28,988 bases of DNA from an uncultured Clostridia bacterium. Lineage in GTDB: Bacteria; Bacillota_A; Clostridia; TANB77; CAG-508. This document shows, piece by piece, positions 8,299-15,991 of the stretch (positions within the stretch are counted from its first letter, which is position 1; the number at the start of each line of letters is the position of its first letter). The notes beneath the pieces were generated by a model. The model saw nothing but the letters and a program-made list of their open reading frames with translations, was not told the origin of the DNA and ran no database searches. The position numbers and the translations under genes were made by a program. The stretch lies in the NCBI GenBank assembly GCA_948852375.1, contig CAQOYX010000008.1, positions 1 to 28,988 of the forward strand. Reading direction: 5' to 3'.

Positions 8299-9778
8299 TG
8301 TTATTGTCCTGTTCTTCTAAACTTATAATTTTGTTTGTACTTTCCTCTATATCTTGTTTTCTTGTATTATTGATATTAGGTCTGTTATACATTCTTTTAT
8401 TATTTATGTTATTTTCATTTGTTTTAAAATTTCTACCCTCTGCCATATACATTCCTAAGTTCATAACTTCTTTTCCTACATTAAATGCTTTTTTGAATCC
8501 ATGTGTTTGATTAGCTGTTTCTTGTTTATTCTCTTTTTCTGGTATTTCTACACTTGGCTTTTTATCCGTTTTATTATCTTTAATATTTGTTTGATTGATT
8601 GGTTTTGCATTTTCCATAATATTTTTTGAATGTTCTTCATAACTTACTCCTGCTATTGGTTTTGCTTCTGTTTTAGTTGTAACCCTATTGGCTACTCTGC
8701 TAATAAAGTCTTTTCCTTCTGTTTTGTTGGTATTTTCTCCTTTAAATTGATAAGCAATAGATTTTACTGTATATCCCATAGCTGCACCCATTCCAATTCC
8801 TCTATTGGCAAGTTCTTCGTTATTTACTCCTGCCATTCTGCTTACTAGATTTTGCATTGTGTTTTGAAGTGCATCTGCTAAAGGTAATATCATCATAGCC
8901 CATAATAAACTTACTGCCCAACCTGAACTTTTTGGCAAGAAACTTAAATAAATCAAAAATAGAAAAGCATAAACAAATTGCATAAAAGCATTTATAATAA
9001 TTTGTCCGAAACCAAATACTACTTGCTATTGTTCTTTTATTAATAATCCAAAATACTGTTACGATTGGTGTAAATATGGTAAAGACTATCAATGTAAATT
9101 GTCTTATAATAAACTTTATATTTATTTTCACAAATAAATAAGCAAACATTGCAATTACTATTGCTGTTGCTATTGCATTTCCTGTATTGATATTTGTTAG
9201 TAATGAATTTCCTAAAAGGTCATCTAAACTACCATGACTATTAGCAACTAATAATTTAACAATTGAATTATTTAACATTAGCATAAATTTCACAAAAATT
9301 GGTGCTATTCTTATACTTGCTGCTCCAAAGAAAAGTCTCATTATATTGTCTTTTACTTCGTTTCTTTTGTCTGGGCTGATTCCAGCCACTATCATTTTCC
9401 AAGCTAAAATTACAATGGCAATTAAAATTGGTCCTCCAATAATTCCTGCTATTCTCCAATACCAAGTCATCATTAAATCCCAGTTTTCTTGTGTAAATGG
9501 CGATATATCTGATTGATTATTTCCAAATACTAATTCATCATAATTTTTAAAACCAACTCCAAAAGTTTCACTTGTCGTTAAATCAAAAACTGTTTCCGCT
9601 AGACCACCGTATCATTTTGGCTATAATTTTTTCAAAAAGTCCACCGTTCATCTTTATTAATTGTTTCTTCTATCTCTGATTTTTTGTCATCATCTGTAAA
9701 TAAATTAGCTTGTACTACATTTGCACAGCTAAAAAAAACAAGTATTATTAATAAAATACTTATTAAAAACTTTTTCAT
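8291..9778 (-). CDS. TrbL/VirB6-like conjugal transfer membrane protein, three +1 frame changes
   Basis: The reading frame runs from ATG 9778 (behind AAGGCGGTGA) to TAA 8291 only if the C of three in-frame CGG codons is skipped (9644-9646, 9607-9609, 9006-9008). The product is then 494 residues: signal peptide with F-F-S-C-A (possible lipobox), a short soluble part, about seven membrane segments, and a polar Asn/Lys-rich cytoplasmic tail. The region G-G-L-F-E-K-I-I-A-K-M-I-G-G-L-A and the following D-E-L-V-F-G segment are typical of TrbL-like channel proteins of Gram-positive integrative conjugative elements. It would form part of the inner-membrane pore beside VirB4. The upstream gene (virB4) ends 23 bp before it and the M23 gene overlaps its end. 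Confidence 0.82.
9006..9008 (-). other. +1 recoding site (CGGA), third in trbL-like gene
   Basis: Codons ATT-TGG-TTT-CGG. Skipping C at 9008 gives TTT-GGA-CAA-ATT and joins two long membrane-protein frames (I-W-F-G-Q-I-I-I-N-A-F). Confidence 0.8.
9607..9609 (-). other. +1 recoding site (CGGT), second in trbL-like gene
   Basis: Codons AAA-ATG-ATA-CGG. Skipping C at 9609 gives GGT-GGT-CTA, so K-M-I-G-G-L-A, and enters the main frame that stays open for over 600 bp. Confidence 0.78.
9644..9646 (-). other. +1 recoding site (CGGT), first in trbL-like gene
   Basis: Codons AAA-GAT-GAA-CGG; unshifted translation stops four codons after the CGG. Skipping C at 9646 gives GGT-GGA-CTT (G-G-L-F-E-K). 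The intermediate frame between this and the next site is only 37 bp long, yet coding-like. Confidence 0.75.
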
Positions 9779-9801
9779 TTTCAATTACTTCACCGCCTTA
9801 C

Positions 9802-11638
9802 TTATGTAGTGATAAATTCACTTTCAAATTTTGTCATATCTATTTTTATTGCTCTTACATCTCCACCTCTAACTAAAAGACATTCACCTGCTCTTGCTTT
9901 TGTTAATATCTCTTTTGCTCCACTCGGTAATTTAAAGAATTTCATGATTTCATCAATACTTCCGACTAGACTGTTTTAATAAAATTACAGTATCACAACA
10001 ATTTACAATAGCTTCTGCTTGTCTATTTTGTCTCATTTCTGACAAATTTTGTGTTGCTAAAATCATTGCTACTCTTTTCTTTCTTGCTCTTCTTGCTAAA
10101 TTTTCTAAAAAGTCTGATGTTTCTTTATTCTTAAATAGATTCCAAGCCTCATCAACTACTACATATCTTTTGTTCCTTTCTTTTGTCGCCATATATTTAT
10201 TGGTTATCCAAGTAGTTAAAACTAAACACACATAATATCTCATTATTTCATCTTTAATCTCTGATATATCAAAACAGATTATTTGATCGTTTATTTTTAA
10301 TGTACTTTGACAGTCAAAAATTCCTAATGTATTTCCAGTTAGAAAGTTGCTCAAAGTAGCTGCTAATTCCTTATTTTCTATTTTATTTTTCATTACTCTA
10401 TGAAAGTCTGTTAGTGTTGGCATTTTCTTTTTGATATTTCCAAATGTGATTTTTCCTTCTATTTTTCCACCTTCTTTTTCGTAAATTGAGTGTTTATCTT
10501 TTGTTATTTCCTTTTCTCTATAAACTTCTCTTACTGCTTGTTCTATATCTGCTATTTCGCTTGGTCTTAATGCTCTATTCTCATATTTGTTGATAATTCC
10601 ATACATAATAGCCCTTATTTCTGTTACTTTACTATCAATATCTATAAATCCATTATCTTCATCAATATCAATGTCAAATAGGTTAATTCCAACTGGTACA
10701 CTTTGTCTTACTTTTATAATTCTTCCACCTAATTTCTCAGTTTGCTTAACATATTCGCCTTCAATATCTAAAATAGATGACCTACGATTAATAAGTGCTG
10801 ACCTTCCTACTATTGTTTTTACTGTTACTGATTTTCCAGCTCCTGGTACTCCTAAAATTGCAATATTGGCATTAGCAAGTCCTTCTCCAAATGTTTCTAA
10901 ATTCATTGGAAGTCCTGTAAATAAATCTCTTCCTAAATAAATTCCCTCTTGTGTACTTGACTTTGTCCTTGCTATAGGGAACATTGCTGCTAATCCTTTT
11001 GTAGTCATATTCCTGTTATTATCATTTATAATGTTATTATTTAATGGCAAGGTTTCTTTTAATGCATCTAATTGTTTAAAATATAATGGTCTTATTTCAC
11101 ATGACCTATTGGCAAATTCATCTCTTAACATTTTGCTTTTTTCATTTAGTTCTTCTAAACTCTCTGCATTTACTCTTAATGTAATTTTGATGAAAAACAT
11201 TTTGTCATTATTGATTTGTATATTTCTTCTCATTTCCTCAAATGACTGTATATTTTCTTCTAGCCTATGTAATTCTTCAATATTCCCCTGTCTTTCAAAT
11301 AAAAGATAATCTGACTGTAATTTAGTTACTTTGTGAGTTAGATATTTAATCACATTTCTTTCATCTGCAACTTGTACTTGTGTTGAAATATCTACATCTC
11401 CTATTGTATTTAAAATATCATCTAACCATCCAATTTCTATATAATTTGGATACACCATTAAAGTAAATATTCTAGCATATTTGTCATCACCCATATAAAT
11501 ATAATCTCTTTTTTCTTGTATCACTTCAGGAGCAAGTATTGATATTAGTTGAGGTTGATTATCAAAAAAATTCTCTTCTTTTATCTTTTTTCTCTTTTTA
11601 TAAGGTTTTAGCTTTTTTTCTTTTCTTACTTGTAACAT
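9802..11638 (-). CDS. virB4: VirB4/TraE-like conjugation ATPase, one +1 frame change
   Basis: Start ATG 11638 follows AAGGGGG; full length 611 residues to TAA 9802 when the C of CGG 9962-9964 is skipped, the usual size for this family. The Walker A motif G-V-P-G-A-G-K-S is near residue 263 and Walker B V-V-V-D-E-A-W near residue 493, followed by A-T-Q-N-L-S, the conserved sensor-type segment. The N-terminal ~200 residues are the VirB4 N-domain. It energises assembly of the mating channel at the inner membrane face. Without the shift the protein would end at 9953, losing about 53 residues including the L-P-S-G-A-K-E and R-G-G-D-V segments. Its start overlaps the preceding gene by 41 bp. Confidence 0.9.
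9962..9964 (-). other. +1 recoding site (CGGA) in virB4
   Basis: Codons CAG-TCT-AGT-CGG. Skipping C at 9964 gives AGT-GGA-AGT-ATT-GAT (S-G-S-I-D-E-I), and the frame then runs to TAA 9802. Confidence 0.8.
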
Positions 11639-12323
11639 ATAAATCTAATCCCCCTTTTTCTTCTATATCTGATACTTTATTTTTATTTCCTTTATGTAGT
11701 TGTTCATAAATTAGTTCTAATATTTCTCTATCATTTAACAATCTAGTATTAACTTTAATATTTAATAAATGATATCTTAATAATTGATAAAATTCTTTTA
11801 ATTCTATTTCTGCTGTTTTTCTATTGTTAAAAGAAGATATTACCATATAATTTTTTCTTTCAAATAAATTTTGATCTTCTTGTAATTGTTCTAAATGTTT
11901 CATTATCTGTTTTGCATATTCTTTTACATTACTATTAGCATTTATTGTATTTACTTTAATTTCTTCTAGCATATCTCCTAATTCAATTTGTTTTTTTACT
12001 TCTAAAAACTGTATTGGAAATTTAAGCATTTGTGCAATACTTATTAATTCTCTGTCTACTGTGTTCTTCTCTCCATCATGTAATAAACTATATTCAATGC
12101 TTTCAAGTTCTACTATAATCGAATGTTGTCCTTTGTTAATTGTAATTACTTGATTATTAAATCCATCTATTCCCCATAGATTACTTAATGTCTTTTTTAC
12201 CTTCTTTGCATTTGACTTATCTATAGGCTTTATTTCTTGTAGATTATTTTTGTTTTTTACATATATTAGCGTACCTATCATAAAAAAGATTCCAGCTAAT
12301 ATAAATATAATTGTGATTATCAT
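11598..12323 (-). CDS. Membrane-anchored conjugation protein located between prgI and virB4
   Basis: 241 residues. One N-terminal membrane helix (residues ~2-21) is followed by a soluble domain with I-x-I-N-K-G-Q-H-S-I-I-V-E-L, a coiled-coil-like charged region (about 120-160) and a basic C-terminus. In related Gram-positive elements the slot between the PrgI-type protein and the VirB4 ATPase holds such a membrane-tethered protein, which I take to be a structural partner of VirB4, perhaps related to the VirB4/TraC N-domain. It starts 5 bp after the prgI stop and overlaps virB4 by 41 bp, so all three form one translational unit. No in-frame CGG occurs. Confidence 0.7.
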   Translation of the reverse strand: MIITIIFILAGIFFMIGTLIYVKNKNNLQEIKPIDKSNAKKVKKTLSNLWGIDGFNNQVITINKGQHSIIVELESIEYSLLHDGEKNTVDRELISIAQMLKFPIQFLEVKKQIELGDMLEEIKVNTINANSNVKEYAKQIMKHLEQLQEDQNLFERKNYMVISSFNNRKTAEIELKEFYQLLRYHLLNIKVNTRLLNDREILELIYEQLHKGNKNKVSDIEEKGGLDLYVTSKKRKKAKTL

Positions 12324-12328
12324 TATTT

Positions 12329-12614
12329 TTACCTCTCATTTATAAAAATTTTGTTTCTAAAAATGTATTTCACGATATTAAGGAAGTATTTATCTGCATA
12401 TATTGTACCTATCTTCAAAAAAGCAAATGTCATAAATATACCAAATACTAATAAAAACAGACATACTTTTAATGTCATTGGTAGAACTGGTATAAATAAT
12501 ATTCCTATTGAAACAACACTAACTATCATATATAACATCTGTCTTAATGATAAATAACCTCCGAAATACTTTCTCTTCATGTGTAAAATCAAATGGTACT
12601 TTATATGAACTCAT
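12329..12614 (-). CDS. prgI: PrgI-family conjugal transfer membrane protein, one +1 frame change
   Basis: The true start is ATG 12614, 8 nt after AGGAGG, giving M-S-S-Y-K-V-P-F-D-F and E-E-K-V-F. The in-frame CGG 12561-12563 then has to be skipped by one base to give G-G-Y-L-S-L-R-Q. This E-E-K-x-x-G-G-Y-L-x-L-R-Q pattern is the hallmark of the PrgI family, so both the upstream start and the shift are well supported. Full length is 94 residues with two membrane segments. A downstream ATG at 12592 or 12580 in the second frame would avoid the shift but lacks the family N-terminus. PrgI-type proteins are VirB3-like parts of the mating channel next to VirB4. Confidence 0.88.
12561..12563 (-). other. 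+1 recoding site (CGGA) in prgI
   Basis: Codons AAA-GTA-TTT-CGG. Skipping C at 12563 gives TTT-GGA-GGT-TAT and so the conserved G-G-Y-L motif directly at the junction. Confidence 0.85.
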
Positions 12615-12627
12615 TTGTTACTACCTC

Positions 12628-13039
12628 CTAACCATTTGAGCCTCCACCTGTGATTAATGCTCCACCGCCATTTGTTGCAATACTTAAAATAATTCCACTT
12701 ACAATAAGTGATAATCCTAAAAGCATTGTTCCAGCACATACCCAAGCTAAAGCTCCTATTGATTCACTTCTTTTATTAGCATTATTTGAATTTACTATCA
12801 TTTTCAATGCTATAATAACAATACTTACAAATACTAAAATTCCTCCGTATTGGCATTGCTAACTTAATAACTGCATTTTTTATATTTTCGGTAGCTTGAT
12901 TAACCTCTGCTGTGCTAATACTACCTTCAGCAAATACTTTAGTCTGTATCATCATTAGTGTTGTAGGTATTATCCATAATTTTTCTTTTATCTTATAAAA
13001 TCCTTTTTTTACATTTTCTTTTAAATTTAATTTCTTCAT
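12628..13039 (-). CDS. Pilin/TrbC-VirB2-like membrane protein of the conjugation system, one +1 frame change
   Basis: ATG 13039 follows GGAGGG. Reading through CGG 12845-12847 with the C skipped gives 136 residues ending at TAG 12628: basic start, signal-like hydrophobic segment with V-F-A-E cleavage-type site (~residue 38), a short amphipathic stretch, two further membrane segments, and a Gly-rich tail (N-G-G-G-A-L-I-T-G-G-G). This is the layout of VirB2/TrbC-like pilins of Gram-positive elements. Without the shift the protein would end after the first mature helix in a nonsense tail of charged residues. The stop is 13 bp before the prgI start, with the prgI ribosome site overlapping the last codons. 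Confidence 0.8.
12845..12847 (-). other. +1 recoding site (CGGA) in the pilin-like gene
   Basis: Codons ATG-CCA-ATA-CGG. Skipping C at 12847 gives GGA-GGA-ATT-TTA (I-G-G-I-L-V-F-V), a membrane helix; the unshifted frame turns charged and stops at 12782. Confidence 0.8.
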
Positions 13040-13099
13040 ACGATTCCCTCCAAGTTATATAGGGCAATAAATTTGATGATATAACAATTTTAATGTCTT

Positions 13100-13352
13100 T
13101 TAAAACATACTAAATAATATTGGTACGATTAGTATAATCACTATTAATACTAAAGTTATTATAAAGTTCTTTATTCCAAATTTTATTGCTCTTTCGGACT
13201 TTTTTCTGGCTCCGAAATAACCATATTAATAAACTTACAATTATCCAAATTGTTAATAATACAATAGAAATTCCAAATCCTATTTTCATCATATTTTGAA
13301 ACATTGTATCCAAATTTCCTGTTAAATTATTTACATCATAAGTAGGTATCAT
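13100..13352 (-). CDS. Small two-helix membrane protein of the conjugation module, one +1 frame change
   Basis: ATG 13352 follows AAGGAGG by 6 nt. The product is 83 residues when C of CGG 13212-13214 is skipped: a polar N-terminus (M-I-P-T-Y-D-V-N), a membrane helix (~residues 23-45), a basic loop G-A-R-K-K-S-E-R-A, and a second hydrophobic helix ending V-P-I-L-F-S-M-F. The unshifted version replaces the second helix with a polar tail. It precedes the pilin-like gene and follows the helix-turn-helix gene. Family not recognised; the size and position fit a minor channel component. Confidence 0.72.
13212..13214 (-). other. +1 recoding site (CGGA) in the two-helix gene
   Basis: Codons TGG-TTA-TTT-CGG. 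Skipping C at 13214 gives TTT-GGA-GCC-AGA and opens the frame of the second membrane helix to TAA 13100. Confidence 0.78.
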
Positions 13353-13388
13353 TTTGTTCCTCCTTGTTTTAAGGCAAAAAAATAAAAG

Positions 13389-14165
13389 CTATATTGCTTT
13401 TTCTAATTTCCTTATTAAACTGATATAATAATATTCAAAAAAATTGTTGATTTCTTTACTTGTATTTTCATATTCTGATTGTTTATCTTTGCAATTATCA
13501 TAAAGAAATATCAACTCTTCTCTTTTGACTTTTGTAACTAACTGTTTTTTATTGCTTGTAAATAGTTCTTTTAAAGCATATATAATTATCTTTAGTTTTT
13601 CTATGTTCTCTTTTGTAAATAGTTTTAGTAATTCTTCTGTGTAATTCAATTCTAACTTTTCTAGTAAACTGTAAAATTGATTTTGTTCATCTTCTGTTAA
13701 TTTTTCTGGATTTTGCTTTTCTTTTTTTATTATAAAATTAAAGAATCTATCTATCCTAATATTTATATTATTATCTTTAGCTTTTCTGCTTATAGGGTAT
13801 ATGCAATTTTGCTCATAGGGGTATTGTTCATTTTGCTTATAGGTATTTTGTATAAATTCCCTATTGCATTCATTTATATAAATTCTTCTTTCTGTTACTT
13901 GATTTTTGTCATTTCTTATTACTTCTGTTTTTACAAATCCTAAATTTTCTAAATGGTTTATCCATCGTGATATTGTTCCAGGTATTACATGATATAGTTC
14001 TCCAAAATATCTATTTGTTGCAAAACAATATCCTTCTTTTCCAGCTAATGCTGTTATCTCTCCATATAGTAACCTTTCTGCAAATTTTAATTCTTCGCAA
14101 TATCTTACTTCACTTGGTATGATTGCATAATAGGCTGGTTTATTTTGCTCATTCACATTAAGCAT
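13389..14165 (-). CDS. Helix-turn-helix replication initiator-like protein
   Basis: 258 residues, ATG 14165 after AAGGAGGG. The N-terminal part is a winged-helix domain of the replication-initiator type found at the head of Gram-positive conjugative elements: Y-Y-A-I-I-P-S-E-V-R-Y, L-L-Y-G-E-I-T-A-L, C-F-A-T-N-R-Y-F-G-E-L-Y, and the recognition helix P-G-T-I-S-R-W-I-N-H-L. The C-terminal part is helical and charged, with an Asn/Gln/Tyr-rich linker near residues 110-130. It may initiate replication or control transfer genes. It is the first gene of the module in transcription order, right behind a terminator that isolates it from the radical SAM gene. Confidence 0.78.
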   Translation of the reverse strand: MLNVNEQNKPAYYAIIPSEVRYCEELKFAERLLYGEITALAGKEGYCFATNRYFGELYHVIPGTISRWINHLENLGFVKTEVIRNDKNQVTERRIYINECNREFIQNTYKQNEQYPYEQNCIYPISRKAKDNNINIRIDRFFNFIIKKEKQNPEKLTEDEQNQFYSLLEKLELNYTEELLKLFTKENIEKLKIIIYALKELFTSNKKQLVTKVKREELIFLYDNCKDKQSEYENTSKEINNFFEYYYISLIRKLEKAI

Positions 14166-14197
14166 CCCTCCTTATAAAAAATCTTAAAGATATTCAA

Positions 14198-14225
14198 TCT
14201 ATAATTTATTTAAAATAATTTACAA
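14198..14225 (-). promoter_or_regulatory. Possible promoter of the conjugation module
   Basis: TTGTAA and TATAGA with a 16-bp spacer on the minus strand, 33 bp before the start of the helix-turn-helix gene. The -35 box touches the preceding terminator. Confidence 0.35.
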
Positions 14226-14249
14226 AAAACGAGGTAACCCCCGTTTTTT
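14224..14249 (-). terminator. Bidirectional terminator after the radical SAM gene
   Basis: AAAAAACG and CGTTTTTT arms with inner GG/CC pairing form a hairpin with A and T runs on both sides. It lies 19 bp after the radical SAM stop. Confidence 0.75.
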
Positions 14250-14267
14250 GTTTTTCATTATTACTAC

Positions 14268-15185
14268 TTAGAAAAAAAGTTTTTCCATTTTCTTTAGTTC
14301 TTCTTCAATTTGTCTTTGCTTCAACCCACTAAGTTGTATCCAATAATCTTGATTAACACAATTGGCTACTCTTAAAATTTCGCCAACAGATAGTGAAAGA
14401 GAAAATACACCTTCTATGCAATTATCTTTATACTGACAATCATTACATACTGAAGCATAATAAGGTTCTTTGCTAGAATCTTTTATCTGTAGCCAATGTC
14501 CGTTTCCTAAATTATACCCACTCATAGGTATTCCTGTTCCCTTTTTTATCATATTAGTTCTAAAATCCGAAGAAACTTTAGGAAATGGAATACACAATTT
14601 GTTTAATTCAAAATAATTATTATCCAAAAAATTATCTTGCACCTTTCCTTGATATTCTACTCTTGGAGATAAATCTAATAACTTTAAATTCATTCCTTGT
14701 TCAGAGCAAAATTGTATCAACTCAGGTATTTCATCGGCATTTTGCTTTGTAACTACGCAATTTAGCCTTATTGAAATGTTCTTTGACTGCAAATATTGTA
14801 TTTTTTTTAGCAACTCTTCTGTTAATCTTTTGGGAGAAAATCCATTTTTAAATCCATCTACACTAAATATTACTTCTGTTTGCGAATTCAAATGGTCTAT
14901 ATAATTTTCTATATTATATCCATTAGTATTTATTCGCACTCTCACATCAGGATTCTGCAAAAGAAAATCTAATAAATCTCCCAGATATGGAACTGTAGTA
15001 GGCTCTCCACCTGTAATTCTAAAATTTCTATAACCAACTTTTAAAAAGGCTGTTATAACTTCTTTTAGCCGGTTATAATTCCACATACCTTGCACATTTG
15101 GAATACTTTCTCCTGTACTTTGGCAATATGGACATTTCAAGTTACATACAGTAGTAACTGCGATAGCAACATATTTAGAATTCAT
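14268..15185 (-). CDS. Radical SAM enzyme, MoaA-like with C-terminal Cys cluster
   Basis: 305 residues. C-N-L-K-C-P-Y-C near residue 14 is the CxxxCxxC motif binding the radical-generating 4Fe-4S cluster. F-R-I-T-G-G-E-P-T is the SAM-binding G-G-E motif and R-I-N-T-N-G follows. The C-terminal part has C-N-D-C-Q-Y-K-D-N-C and another Cys 23 residues on, a spacing like the second cluster of MoaA. Molybdenum cofactor synthesis is unlikely without other moa genes; peptide or small-molecule modification is possible, but no precursor peptide is visible. It stands alone with its own promoter and terminator. It contains an in-frame CGG (15069-15071, N-R-L-K) read as Arg without a frame change; a +1 shift there would hit TAA at once. 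Probably horizontally acquired. Confidence 0.82.
   Translation of the reverse strand: MNSKYVAIAVTTVCNLKCPYCQSTGESIPNVQGMWNYNRLKEVITAFLKVGYRNFRITGGEPTTVPYLGDLLDFLLQNPDVRVRINTNGYNIENYIDHLNSQTEVIFSVDGFKNGFSPKRLTEELLKKIQYLQSKNISIRLNCVVTKQNADEIPELIQFCSEQGMNLKLLDLSPRVEYQGKVQDNFLDNNYFELNKLCIPFPKVSSDFRTNMIKKGTGIPMSGYNLGNGHWLQIKDSSKEPYYASVCNDCQYKDNCIEGVFSLSLSVGEILRVANCVNQDYWIQLSGLKQRQIEEELKKMEKLFF
15069..15071 (-). other. In-frame CGG without frame change (radical SAM)
   Basis: Codons TAT-AAC-CGG-CTA-AAA in an uninterrupted frame. Skipping C would give GGC-TAA, a stop. This is a counter-example to obligatory recoding, in a gene of probable foreign origin. Confidence 0.8.
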
Positions 15186-15235
15186 ATACTCATATCCTTT
15201 CTACTTTTATTTTTGCTGACTTTGCATCAATACAA

Positions 15236-15264
15236 ATATTAACATAAAATCATTATGTTTTCAA
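15236..15264 (-). promoter_or_regulatory. Promoter of radical SAM gene with palindromic spacer
   Basis: TTGAAA and TAATAT separated by 17 bp. The spacer holds the inverted repeat CATAA-TGATT-TTATG, which could be an operator for a repressor. The start codon is about 50 bp downstream. Confidence 0.65.
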
Positions 15265-15432
15265 GAATTTTAATACAATTTCTTTATTCTCAACTTTAAA
15301 ATTTTTATTCTTTATAGTAAATATTTTTTATACAAATTCGCCATATATTTTATCACTTTTTTACTACTTTTTAAAAAATAGGTAATTACACTTTTAAGAA
15401 ATGCTTATTTTCCAGTACTTTCCACGCGTACC

Positions 15433-15518
15433 GTTTACTGACATCCTACGACAGGTCCACAGCTTATGGCATACCTTTGCCAAGTAAACATGTGGCTTGA
15501 GAGGTATCAACCAAAAAT
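15433..15518. repeat. Copy 1 of a duplicated ~88-bp element with RNA-like structure
   Basis: Nearly the same sequence recurs at 17247-17334; the core ACAGGTCCACA...GTATCAACC differs at only a few positions, mostly C/T or A/G. On the plus strand CCACA...TGTGG enclose an inner hairpin TGGCA...TGCCA, and its loop ATACC can pair with the downstream GGTAT as a pseudoknot; TTGA...TCAA forms a further stem. Not recognised as a known riboswitch or ribozyme. It lies after the terminator of the 88-residue gene. Confidence 0.75.
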
Positions 15519-15538
15519 AGAAATTTAATTTAAGCAAA

Positions 15539-15559
15539 GAGGTCGCAACTAGCGACCTC
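15539..15559 (-). terminator. Hairpin after the 88-residue gene
   Basis: GAGGTCGC and GCGACCTC arms (8 bp, 5-nt loop) lie 8 bp after the stop and run into TTTGCTT on the minus strand. Confidence 0.55.
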
Positions 15560-15567
15560 CAATAATA

Positions 15568-15834
15568 TTATAGACCTTTACTCTTGGATTTTTCCTCTAG
15601 ATATCGACAAACCTCATCAGCAATTTCTGGTGATGGAAAAACAGAACCTAAAGTAACTGTTTTTCCTGTATTTTCACTATGTATTATTGTAAGTTGATTT
15701 TTTTCATCAAACTCATAATCATACATATCCATATCTGTTCCTTGATCCATTCCAAATAATGAACTGAGATTCTCTTTCCTTTGATTTCTAACAAAGAATG
15801 AATTATGAATAAGTCCTTTTCTTTCTTTTTCCAT
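15568..15834 (-). CDS. Orphan 88-residue protein of the accessory patch
   Basis: ATG 15834 follows AGGAGG by 4-5 nt. The protein is acidic in the middle (G-M-D-Q-G-T-D-M-D-M-Y-D-Y-E-F-D-E) with a two-strand-like segment (Q-L-T-I-I-H, K-T-V-T-L-G-S-V-F) and a C-terminal helix ending in Lys/Ser residues. No cysteine pairs, membrane helix or known motif except a single C-R-Y. Family not recognised. It is a stand-alone unit with a good promoter at 15935-15963, a leader hairpin at 15883-15907 and its own terminator. Confidence 0.65.
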   Translation of the reverse strand: MEKERKGLIHNSFFVRNQRKENLSSLFGMDQGTDMDMYDYEFDEKNQLTIIHSENTGKTVTLGSVFPSPEIADEVCRYLEEKSKSKGL

Positions 15835-15882
15835 TTTTACCTCCTGCCATTTTGGCTTGTGCTTGTTAATAGTTTCATTATA

Positions 15883-15907
15883 CTTATCTCGATGTTGCTA
15901 AGATAAG
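15883..15907 (-). promoter_or_regulatory. Leader hairpin of the 88-residue gene
   Basis: CTTATC and GATAAG arms near the expected 5' end of the transcript, followed by AACTATTAACAAG, which resembles the AACTATCAACAAG found after the leader element at 17936-17979. Confidence 0.4.
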
Positions 15908-15934
15908 AGGTCTTTCTACTACTTTGATGCTATT

Positions 15935-15963
15935 ATATTATCATAATTTTATTGTGATTTCAA
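15935..15963 (-). promoter_or_regulatory. Promoter of the 88-residue gene
   Basis: TTGAAA and TAATAT with a 17-bp spacer on the minus strand, about 100 bp before the start codon. Confidence 0.6.
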
Positions 15964-15991
15964 CTAAATTTTCTCATTTCCTCTATTTTCC

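Noticed and set aside
9953..9973. UGA as a sense codon to read through the early stops
   Set aside because: TGG is the Trp codon throughout, several genes end naturally in TGA, and the early stops include TAA and TAG as well.
7950..13214. Calling the split conjugation genes pseudogenes or separate overlapping small genes
   Set aside because: The second halves lack ribosome sites and starts, the joined products match family length and motifs, and no other lesions are seen.
15433..15518. Known riboswitch or self-cleaving ribozyme (hammerhead, twister, c-di-GMP, THF types)
   Set aside because: The conserved core sequences of those classes are not visible on either strand, and the element follows genes rather than preceding one in sense orientation.
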